The position numbers and the translations under genes were made by a program. A model generated the notes under the pieces. It saw only the letters and a program-made list of their open reading frames with translations. It did not search any database and had not been told where the DNA came from. DNA of 64,000 nt from Galaxea fascicularis (Eukaryota > Cnidaria > Anthozoa > Scleractinia > Euphylliidae). The first letter of the stretch is position 1; each line of letters starts with the position of its first letter. Of this stretch, positions 1-10,500 are shown piece after piece. The stretch covers positions 9,819,183 through 9,883,182 of the forward strand of contig OX419342.1 in NCBI GenBank assembly GCA_948470475.1, given 5' to 3'.

Positions 1-619
1 TGTGTTTCCTCTGTTCTTGGAAGACTTGGAGGGGTAGGTAAAAAGTTTTGGATCGCTTTTATAGATATGAAAAACTAAACGCCAGTTAGGGAACAGCTCA
101 GTAACCAACTAAATCTGTTTCAGCCTTTGTGACGGTCTTTCGACTTTTAATGCTTCCGTGCAACTTCCCACTGTTTTTACGATTTTGTGACAAAGATATG
201 CAATTAAGCTTTTCTTTCCAAAGGCGCACGCATGCAAGTCGGTACTAAGTGACGTTTTGTTCAGACCGGAATCAATTAATGCAAAGGCGCAAAAGGAACA
301 AAAACAGAAGAAACATCTTATTGCGGCAAAAGTTTTAAGAGTTATCGCTAAATTTCAATTTCTCAGCTGGGGCAAATAATTGTTTAAATCATCTATTAAT
401 TTGCGCTGTCTCTTTACATTCAAATACTTTCGTAATGCATCGTCCATAAGCCGGAAAAGTGAATGCATATTTTCGTAATGAAATCGTGTATAAGAAAAAG
501 ATAAAGGAAACAATATTCCTTGGAACATTACTCGCCAGTTGTCAAACAAACAAATAAAAAACAGAGTACATCGTTGAGGAACAATGCCCGGCGCACGCCG
601 CTGAATGGAGAAACAAGTC

Positions 620-650
<31 letters not shown>

Positions 651-1640
651 GTGAATACTATAACAATATATATATTCAGGCAAGCGTAGACAAGCGGAGC
701 TCCACAGTTATTTCCTTAATATTAGCATTTGAGATAAACTAATATGGCAATGCCACAGGACTCGAGCCATGACTCCAGTAAGGACTTCTCTATATTGTGA
801 TTATATTTATATGTATATATTTTTTACTGTTTTGCCGCAGAGCCAAAGCCACCATTCAATCAAGTGCAAAAGTAGATTTTCGAAATATCATTGGCCTGTG
901 TGGCTCAGGAACTATATGATTATGATGAACAAAAACGATTAAAAAAAACACTTTTCTTCGTCACAGCTTAATTACATCTGATTACATTTCAATACAAGTG
1001 GTAAGGATGACTAAACTAGGTTAAGAGTTCTAGTGTCCCACTATCAAATCCAACTTCACAACCGGTCATGTGCTTTGGCTGAGTCACAAATTCTAACATG
1101 TAACGGTGACATTTTAATCTATTAAAACAAAATATTTTGCAACAAAAGTGCGGTAAAACCCCAAAGTGAGCACTCTTCGACACCGCCCATAAAAGAACAA
1201 AAGTACTTTTCACGCCTTGTTTTGAATATTTTATGATGTTACTCTAGTGATATATTACAGTAAAGACGATAGAAAGTGCCGTCGATGTCCTTTTTACAAT
1301 AACAGCGAAATCGACTTTACTTTTCCTTGAGAAAAGTGACTGCGACAGACTGATCGAGCATATTATTCTAGCCATGAATCAACTCTATTCTAGACTTCGA
1401 TTAATTATAAATATTGCAAACAATAAACCTTGTTTACAAGTCGTGGGTGGTATTATTTTTGACATCACTGTTAATGATAACACCTGATTCAGGACTTCTG
1501 AAAAAAAAAAAAGAAACGAGTATTTTTTAGTCCAAACAGTATGAAAATAACAAAAGGTAAGAAAACAAAGAATGATGCCGGCGAATGTTTCTTCGAACGG
1601 CGTTCCTTGTAGAAATTGGAAAACTAAGACAAGTAACCAC
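1..1640. other. Intergenic sequence, no gene recognised
   Basis: AT-rich with only short ORFs that lack family resemblance. A GA microsatellite lies at about 618-652. Nothing here can be assigned as promoter or exon. Confidence 0.5.
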
Positions 1641-2100
1641 AGGTAAGCCAATCGTGGTGTGTGTCATCAAACGTTAATACAGAAAAAATTGTATCTGCTT
1701 AGCAAAGCAATACTTTTGTGTGAAATGACGGCTTCTGCTTTAGCTCTGCGTTCGGAGTGATAAATTTGATGACTCACAGGTTAGTACTCCTGTTGTGTTT
1801 TTTATATGGACATATGGCGATTTGTCGCGGTGTTTGTTACTTCACAGGCAGCTCAATCGTGGTGTGTGTAATCAAAAGTTGATACAGAAAAATTGACCGT
1901 TAAAAACCTAGAATTGCAACGAAACGAGTAGCGGTGGAAATATTTATATTCTAGCTAAATAAAGCCTTCCTACCTTCACTCTACTGTTTCTTGTCACTTT
2001 CCGGGACGTCTAAATGCAATATCATCGCTTTTTTTAAATCCCAGATCACTGTCCATTCTAAATAAAGAATGGACAGTGACCTGGGATTTAAAACAGTAGC
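1640..2100. repeat. Dispersed palindromic repeat, also present at 28390-28694
   Basis: CAATCGTGGTGTGTG...CAAAAGTTGATACAGAAAAA and AATAAAGCC...CTCTACTGTTTCTTGTCACTTT recur in intron 6 of the HECT gene at 28390-28560. The end of the copy contains a near-perfect hairpin (about 2036-2094) with arms AAATCCCAG and CTGGGATTT around TCTAAATAAAGA. This is a MITE-like non-coding family. Confidence 0.6.
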
Positions 2101-2179
2101 GAATATTGTTCAGGGTTTTAGCGCTATACAAATTGCTTTTACTTTTATTATCACTTCAGTCCTTCGCTACTGAAACAGC

Positions 2180-2400
2180 GGTTTCAAAAAGAAAAAAAGT
2201 AGCAGGAGGATACTCAGACGGTACCCGGAGGACTATTACACCGCGACAGCAGCACAGTGCGGCGGAGCTGAGGTTTATGCCGAACGGTATCCGGCGCAAA
2301 AGCTTAAACCAGCTAGTGACTTGCGTCGGGCGCCGGCTTAAATTGAAGATCCGGCTGAAAGCTACTGAAAGCTTACTGATAGCCTGTTCCAGGCTCTGAG
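2180..2400 (+). repeat. Dispersed repeat, inverted copy at 24477-24640
   Basis: A GC-richer segment with GTACCCGGAGG, GCACAGTGCGGCGGAGC and GCGCCGGCTTAAAT. The same words appear in reverse complement in intron 5 of the HECT gene. The 97-aa ORF across it is not similar to any protein family I recognise and is explained by the repeat. Confidence 0.6.
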
Positions 2401-2739
2401 ATACTGGAGGCGGGCAAACGAGACTGAGAGACGAAAAAAATTGAGCTGGGTCCCAAGCTCCTACAATTTTTCACCTCGCTCTGCCAGTACTATCGCGCCC
2501 CGTTTACAATCTGAACGCAGCAGGCTAGCTTACTGAAAGCTCGTACTAGCGGAACACTAGCTAGGGTCAAATTTGAGTGTAACAGGCCTAATTACTGAAC
2601 AACTTTCTGTTACCCTTATCCCCGAGAAAATTACCGAAGGCAAGCATGGCAAGTTCCTATTTCTCCCAATATCTTTCATTACTCGTTTGTAGTACCTTGA
2701 GTGAGATTTGTTTCATTTGGTCGTTTTTTGCAATTTTGG

Positions 2740-2872
2740 TTGCACAGTAAAGTTTTCAAATGAAGAATGATTGTCGCAGTTGTGATTGCAATTTTTGCAA
2801 TTGCGTAAAGAAGCCTGAAAAAAATTTAGGACTTCAACGGGGCTTGAACCCGTGAATCGCGAGGTCAGAAAC
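2740..2872 (-). repeat. tRNA-derived SINE fragment, minus strand
   Basis: On the minus strand CACGGGTTCAAGCCCCG is a tRNA B box. It is followed by a GAAGTCC...TTTTTTTCAGGCTTC hairpin and a body rich in GCAATTGCAAAAATTGCAA. The 5' tRNA half, with the A box, is lost where the sequence changes to a LINE fragment at about 2873. Confidence 0.6.
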
Positions 2873-3536
2873 CATGAATGTCGGTGCGGAACAGCTGGAT
2901 TTCTACTATTGATGAGCACAAATTGAAGAGAGTAGGCCGCTTCAAATATCTCGGTAGCTATGTCACCAAGGACTGCAAGTTAGATGATGAGATAACAGCA
3001 CGGATTCAGGCTGCGTCATGTGCGATGGGGAGGCTCAGGGAAAGGGTTTTTGACTGTAGAGATCTGACAGTTGACACTAAACTCAAAGTATACAATCAGT
3101 GCATCATTCCACTAATGATGTATGGAAGTGAAACCTGGACCCTATATCGTCATCACATCAAGCCTCTAAGAACCATCCAGCAGCGGCACCTGGGATTAAT
3201 TCTTAAGATCAGGTGGGATCACTTTGTCACGAACGATGAGGCACTGGATCATGCAAAGTCTACGGATATTGAGATTATTCTTGTTAGGAACAGATTGCGT
3301 TGGTTGGGTCATGTTGCACGTATGCCAGATGTGCGGCCCGTGAAGGCACTTCTCTATGGAGTATTAGAAGAGGGTTCAAGGAGAGTCGTGCGCCCCCTTC
3401 TTAGATATAAGGACACTCTGAGGGACATCCTCAAGCGTGGAACTGCTCTCGGAACATGGAGAGAAATCGTAACTTATCGGCTAGCCTGGCGGAGATTTAC
3501 ATCTGACATTTGTGATAAAATAGAAATTGAGTGACG
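2873..3536 (+). mobile_element. LINE reverse-transcriptase C-terminal fragment (RTE-like, endonuclease-RT type)
   Basis: The ORF 2878-3534 (218 codons) reads as the C-terminal part of a non-LTR retrotransposon protein: GRFKYLGSYVTKD, LKVYNQCIIPLMMYGSETWT, RNRLRWLGHVARMPD and LLRYKDTLRDILKRG. These are the thumb-to-C-terminus signatures of endonuclease-RT proteins from RTE-like elements. The catalytic palm (FADD box) and endonuclease are missing, so it is a 5'-truncated dead copy, though the remaining frame is open to its TGA. It lies 0.7 kb upstream of the HECT gene in the same orientation. An ATT microsatellite at 3696-3762 follows. Confidence 0.8.
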
Positions 3537-3695
3537 GAACAGGAATATAGAGAGGAGGGCCAAACGTCACGATAGGGAGAGGAGCAGATAGTATTCTGGA
3601 ATCCTCCCTGGGACTGAACTTATTTTTCACTACAAGAATCTTGTATTCATCTGTAATTTTTTGTGTATTACTCGCATCGGGTTATAGGCGTGTTA

Positions 3696-3701
3696 ATATT
3701 A

Positions 3702-3759
<58 letters not shown>

Positions 3760-3762
3760 GGA
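3696..3762. repeat. AAT/ATT microsatellite
   Basis: Runs of AAT then ATT on the plus strand, 160 bases after the LINE ORF. It probably grew from the 3' tail of that element. Confidence 0.9.
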
Positions 3763-4200
3763 GGGACACCTTGTGTGTTGGTACACAACCTAAAGATTCG
3801 AATTCGCGTGCTACTGGGCGCTAGAGAAACTCGTTAAAGCGCGCGGAACCCAACATTTTTGTTGTGTTTTCGTGATGAAAAGAGTCATTTCCTCTCGTTT
3901 TCAGAAGTGCATTAGCTACGAGAGTAATAGATCTTAGAAATTAAGAACAACGGTTATGCATAACGTTGAAATTCTCTCCTGCGGTTTCTCTTGACGTGGG
4001 GAATGTTGCCGTTTTGATTTGGTTGTGAGGTCTCACATGTGAGGAGGTGAGAAATCTTTATGTCTAGGCGTAAACGTGTATGATTTTTGTCATTTTATCC
4101 AGCATGTACTATGTGATTCTTTCTCCTGGCGATTGGTTTAAGTTATTAAGTGCGTTTTTATTGATATATTAGGTGCTATACGCAGCAAAAACGTGGAACG

Positions 4201-4580
4201 ATGGCTGAATCAAGCGAAGAAGAAACTGATTTGCCGCTCAGTTTGTCTGCTAAGAAACGTCGTCGCTGCACGAAAAAATCTCGGATATCATCAGACTCAG
4301 ATGGAGAAGAGCCACAAACAAGTTCATCAAAAAGAGAGTTGGATGGTTCCAAGGATAGGCATAATGACCAAGACAGTCTTGAAGGCGAGCCAAGCAAGCC
4401 ACCATGCCACCTCAAAACCCCTCGTACCTCCGAACGGCTTCGTCAAAAACGATCCAAATCGTTTTCTTTACCCAGCAAAGAAAAGGTTCTGGAGACGATA
4501 TCACCTGGTAGAATTCTAAGCAGCCAGAAAAAAATTAAAGCGTTGAAGCCAAAGAAATTGGTGAACAATTTTTTAAGAGA
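4201..4580 (+). other. Exon 1 of the ankyrin-HECT gene (disordered basic/acidic N-terminus)
   Basis: Encodes residues 1-126 plus two bases of codon 127. The protein opens [13 protein letters not shown], followed by a KKRRR basic cluster that could act as a nuclear signal and long Ser/Lys/Glu-rich stretches. No folded domain is visible. The exon ends at a strong donor, GA|GTAAGT. The split codon is completed by exon 2 at 9762, which fixes both boundaries although they are 5.2 kb apart. Intron 1 is filled with transposon remnants. Confidence 0.85.
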
Positions 4581-7500
4581 GTAAGTACAGCGTCATTTTT
4601 AAAAGTTTTGAAGCAGCTCTTACATGGAAGAATCACCCTTAATATAAATTAAGCAAGTGCAATGTGTCGTGACACAAATCGACATGTTCAACGGTAACAT
4701 GGAGTGAACTCAGTCTTAACAGGTGTTACCTGTGCGTGTGATGACCCTTAATGACAGCCCTGCATGGCAAGTCCTTTACCATCTCATTCAAACACTTCAC
4801 TTCTGATGGTTATAAATCCAGGGTTAGGTGGCAACAGTTTAGGAGTAGGCAGAGAAGATACAACTTTTTTTCATGCTATTCATAACATTAATTATTGAGG
4901 TAAGTTCTATTTGAAGTAGGCGGCGAAATCATGTGAAGTAGACGGCGAGTTTCGCTGGCCACCAGCCCTTACTGAAAATGCTGAAATCAACCATGCATGG
5001 AACAGGAAATACATGTGGGTTATCGGTGGATGACATTGGCAGTGTTAGATGATCAAAATAATGGAACTGTCATCATTGACAGAGATTTGTTTATGATCAC
5101 TGTGTATTCATTGTGTTGAATCATAGTTAATCCAGGGGACTGGTTATGAAGCCTGGCAAACATCAAAATGCCAGCCTTTAGTTTCTTGTTTGAGGTTGAA
5201 TTGCACCATCACATGACATTGACTGTGCATACGCCAAGCTTTCATTCCAAAACAATATGGCGGCCATGAACGATTTGTTTTTCTTTGGAGACGACTTTGA
5301 CACTGTTTTGGAAGAAGAAGATGAGCTTGATGAACAGTTTAGAGAAGGTGCTGATGAAGTAAGTATTGGATTCTTTCTTTGCCACCCAAAATTTAGCAAA
5401 AAGCACCATGCTTTGGCGTTCATCTTCTTTCAGCTCCATCGACTATCATCGGGTATCATCGATGGTGCTCTTTTGTAGTGACTTGTGTTATAACGAAATC
5501 CTTACAACTACCAGTATGTGTCATACTGTACTGGCAATGTAATTATTAAGTGATTTCTTATTTTCATTATCTATGCATAGAACTAGACTTTGTAGTATCT
5601 TTTATGACTGATTTCTCAACTGAAAGTAACTTTTGCTTTCAACAGGTTCATCTTGAAGACGCTGTGTGTGAACTGTGCCACAAGAAATGCAAAAGCGAGA
5701 GTGGACTGAAATGACTCAAGACAGTTAGACATGATATGACAGAAGATGCTGAGAAGCAAAATGAAGGAGGACAAGAAAGCTATTTAACTTTTGTAGCTTA
5801 CTTGAGAATTGTTTAAAAATTGATGACACCAAAATCAGAGATGAGCTAAGATCCTACACCTACAACAGTGGTCTACAAAACACATCATCTGAATTCTGTG
5901 ACATTGAATACCTGTATAAACATTTGATTGAGTCTGGAAATGATGAAAGATTTTATTCTTGCCTCTACTCAACCATAGCTCTGAATTCAGTTAAGCATTA
6001 TGAGGGATTATCAAGGAACGCTGCTACGCTACTGACTACCAAGTTTGCTGATCGTATGTTAGCACACAGCAAAGAGAAAATTAAAAGCATTTATACTTGT
6101 GCCCCATTAACTAACCTTTCAGATGAAGAAAAAGCTGGACTACAGTATATTTAGCAATTATTGAATGAGGCTGAGTAGGATATGAAGAATTCTGCAGGTA
6201 GAGGAGGGTGTTATCCATGAAGGCCGAGGTGGATAACATCCTCCGAGATCTGCAGAATTCTTCATATTCTACGAAAGCCAAATTCAATAATTGCCTTATT
6301 ATTCATTCAAAATATTTTCAAACTCTTAAAGGAGAAAATGAGCTTTATTTTTAACAATTTCGCACCCTCCAACAATTTGTAGACCTAAAATAAAATAACA
6401 CAATCTCATCCCCAGCTTTTTTAGGTCAACGGTTCAATAATTTGCAGCAGGTTGCACTTTTGACGTCATTGGTTCAATATGACAAAGTTTCTTCCCAAAT
6501 TTGGTGAACAGCAGCTGGTTATGGTGAATTATGCGTGTGGTTTTAATCAATCAGTGCTTCATAAACTTCTTGCCAAGTGTCCTAGTAAATCATCAGAAAG
6601 TGAGCAGAAAATCTCCATCCTTAAGGCTGGGAAATTAGAAGACAAGAATGCCATTGAATGCCAGAAGTTAAGTTAACTTCATCCTTAAATTGTGGTGGTT
6701 TGTGGGCAAGTACAAAAAATGCTCAATCAATTTTTAAGAAAACTGAAGATTATTTCAGGGATGCCACTTCAAAGACTAGTGTGCACAATAATTATTGCTT
6801 TTGCTTGTATAATATCAAGATCTGTTCATGATGGTGAAGTTGTCTCAGCATACAATTCAATGTTATCCAATTCTGAACTGATAATCAATAGTAGTGTTGC
6901 CAAAGATGTTATGCACAACAGCAAGGGCATTCATTTCCTTTTATGAAAGACATTATCCAGAAACATATAAGATTAGATAGAAACAAATGAAATCAAAAGC
7001 ACTTCACAAGGATATTTAGGCAGAGCCTCACATGAGTATGATCAACTAAGGCAAAGCTGAACTCTGAAAATCATCATGCAATAGACAATATTATTTTATT
7101 TGTGACACCTTGACCAAATCACATCCATAATTATTATTGTTGTTAAAGAGTGGTAGCACAAGTTTGCTTGTACTTCAAAACAATAACATCCATATGTGCA
7201 AGTTGGAATATTTGTATAGAAAAATTACATGTCTATATATATAACAAACAATGTATATTTGTTCACTTATAGAAGAATGGAATAGAACTTCATCTAGCTA
7301 TTCTTAGTTCAGAGACAACAGCAGTAGCTGGTCAACCAGCATGCGTGTTACAATGTATAATTATCTTAAATATCTGGGACAACTGTTGTACTGAAATGCT
7401 ACACACTGTACAAGTTGGTGATTGTTGTTTCTGTCTCTTTGGTACTGGGTCATTGACCCATGTTCTGTCTCTGTCTTTCCTTCCACGCAACCTCCCAGAC

Positions 7501-10500
7501 TGACAGGAGATGCCACGTCGTACTCGGGTGTGTCGAAAACGAAGACCCAAAAACGAAGACCAAAGACCGAAGACCCACTGGTCTAAAACGAAGACCCACT
7601 GGTCTAAAACGAAGACCCTGTGATCTAAAACGAAGACCCACTGGTCTAAAACGAAGACCCACCGGTTTTTAGCTCGTGGAGAGCTATCAGGGATGGCTGG
7701 GGAATTTGGCGTAAACAATAGACAATTTGTAATCGATTTCCGATTGTCTCAAATTCGGCAGGCGCATTCATACATTCGTTAAATGGTCGTTAAGAATAAT
7801 ACTCTTATTCGGCTAAAAATTGACACGTGTTGTACCGACTGAGATAAAGTAACTGTCAAGTTTGTTGTGCGCTCAGATGACGTCTTAATTTATGCGCTAC
7901 AGAAATGAGAGCAATTTGGCTTTATGTACAGTCTTTCCCTGAACAATTAAAAGCATCCTGTGGTAAGCTCATGGAGTGAGTAAGATAATGTTCATTGGTA
8001 GCCGAATAAGAGTATTATTCTTAACGACCATTTAACGAATGTATGAATGCGCCTGCCGAATTTGAGACAATCGGAAATCGATTACAAATTGTCTATTGTT
8101 TACGCCAAATTCCCCAGCCATCCCCGATAGCTCTCCACGAGCTAAAAACCGGTGGGTCTTCGTTTTAGACCAGTGGGTCTTCGTTTTAGATCACAGGGTC
8201 TTCGTTTTAGACCAGTGGGTCTTCGTTTTAGACCACAGGGTCTTCGTTTTAGACCACAGGGTCTTCGTTTTAGACCAGTGGGTCTTCGTTTTAGACCACA
8301 GGGTCTTCGTTTTAGACCACAGGGTCTTCGTTTTAGACCAGTGGGTCTTCGTTTTAGACCAGTGGGTCTTCGGTCTTCGGTCTTCGTTTTTGGGTCTTCG
8401 TTTTCGACACACCCCGTCGTACTCTGATGGTGTTGTTGTTGTAGCCAAACATCTTTACGTCAGGGTTGTCAGTTCTTCTCCCTAGCTTTCTTTGGTCCCC
8501 AAAGCATTCTTCTAAAGGACCTTGGCAGAACCTCTCAGTTAAGACATACTCCACACCTTCACTCAGAAGAAACTTTGTTGCCTCTACAACTCAACAGGCT
8601 GAGATCTGAGGGCCTTCATAAGTCTGCCAGGATAAGAACATCCTGCTCCTGAGTGAAGTCACCCGGGTGTTGGGTGGTGCTGTCCTTCCAATCCCTCAAA
8701 TAGCCAAGGAAATCATTGGTCAACCAAAGAAATCTTGGATCATCCAATGATCTATATGGTGCAAGAAATGGTTTCCTTTTCCTCTGATGCTCAGTTGTGC
8801 TGTGCACATTGATTGAGACAATCAAAATTTAAGAATCCACCATTTCACACAGCTTTGATGTTCCTGTTGCATCTGGAGGACCAAATGACTTCAGCACAGC
8901 TGCCACAGTAGAACTCAGTATCTGGGCTGCTAGACTTATATGCATGGTTGAGTAGGAATTCAGCTTAATGTGATCGTAAGTTAATCTGGGCATCAACTTC
9001 AAACCATTCTTGACATCTTGGTAAAACAGCTGAACTGTATATTTCCACAGCACATAGTTTCTGTCATTCCACATGTACCTAAGCAGAAATTGTTTCACAA
9101 AATAATTTTAATGATTGTACAACATGACAGTGCTCAACGTGATGCTCCACAATCAATTGTTACCCGGTCATATGCTACTGTTTATCTCTTGCTACAATGT
9201 CATGTGACTTTGAAAAACAAAAACCTTGATCTCTTTGATATTTGCCGGGCTTCATAACCAGTCCCCTCAATTAACTATGGTTGAATCCCTGAAATATGGA
9301 TTGAGTTCAAATCCTGTTGTGTGCTGGTTAAGTTACTGGCAAACATTTGCAGAAAAGAAGTGGTCTCCTAATAATGCTCTCAAAATGCCATGTGCAGTAT
9401 TATTTTGATGCATAAAAAAATTGCAAATCTTTGTGCAGGTACAGAATTCTTTGTCATACAGAAAGGAATTGGTGGGCAGGGGGGTGGCAATTGTACTGTA
9501 GTGTGCAGTAGTATGGTTGGCATAAAGGAGGTTAATAATTCTTAAAAATATCATTGATTCTGTTCCCTCAAGAAGTGCTACAGTTGTGATCTCTGTGCTT
9601 AGAAAAGTTTCCAAACTATTACCTCTCATTAGGGACCTTCTTGTTCAGAAAAAATATGTTTTCCTATGACCTACATGTAGCAAGCTTTGTTTTATTAAGG
9701 CCAAAAAGTTGACTCATTGTTACTTGTTAGAGCTACATGTAACAAGGCATGTTCTTTACAGGCGCTCTTCATATGTCAGCCGTGGAGAGGGATGCTATGA
9801 CTCTGATGACAGTGGTATGTCAGATTTTATCAATGATGATGATGATGATGATGATGATGAAGATTGCGAAGATGATTCAGAGGAAAGTGGCTGCAGTGAC
9901 AGCACTAAGAAGGACTCTGGAACCTGCAGCACAAAAAGGAATGTTAATCTGAGCAAAAAGAAAAGGTTGGAAGGTCTTTCAGAGAGTAACGATGAAGACA
10001 GCAGCAATGATGAAAAGAAATCTGAGGAGAGAATGCCACGCAATAATGCAACTGCAAATGTCAGTGATTCAGATGAGAACTTTGTAATCAGGAACAAAAG
10101 TAATAAACGCAGAAAGATTATCCACTATAGTGATTCAGACATAGATGTAAATCTTTCTACAAGCCAGCAAAAGGGTTTAAATTCTTGTAGGGAAGATGTC
10201 GATAATGACAGACAGAACTCTGACAGTGATGATTCACAAAATGTTGCTAAGAATTGCGTGTTGAACAAGGTATCAGCCTCTTTAAGGCCAAGATCTAAAA
10301 GAGTACAAAACCTCACGCAACGGCATGAGGACAAAAATCGAAGAATGTTTAGTACTTTGCTAAAGAAAAGGCAGACTGCAAAAGTGGATCCTAAAAAGAG
10401 ACTTGACACAAAACAGTTTTCTGACAATGAACGTGATGAAACACCTAGCAGCAGTTTGTCAAGTTCAGAGGATGAACGTGATCCTTTTCAAGAGGCAGAG

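Larger units (their letters stand above)
5115..9286. mobile_element. Decayed ~4.2-kb DNA transposon with inverted ends, in intron 1 of the HECT gene
   Basis: About 50 bases at 5115-5166 (including GGGGACTGGTTATGAAGCC) recur in reverse complement at 9236-9286. Between them lie remnants of a plus-strand C2H2-protein gene (5257-6946) and a minus-strand P-element/THAP9-like transposase (7440-9098). The two run convergently. This layout suggests one element with two genes, but the transposase lacks its N-terminal half and several stops are present, so it is dead. That the two genes belong to one element is inference from the shared inverted ends. Confidence 0.55.

Noticed and set aside
8150..8390. 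CRISPR-like array
   Set aside because: The 21-bp units follow each other with no spacers and lie in the arms of a palindrome in a eukaryotic genome. It is a minisatellite.
7332..8485. Open reading frames rich in VFVLDQW or LRFRPVG repeats on both strands
   Set aside because: They translate the 21-bp minisatellite, whose unit is a multiple of three and so stays open in several frames.
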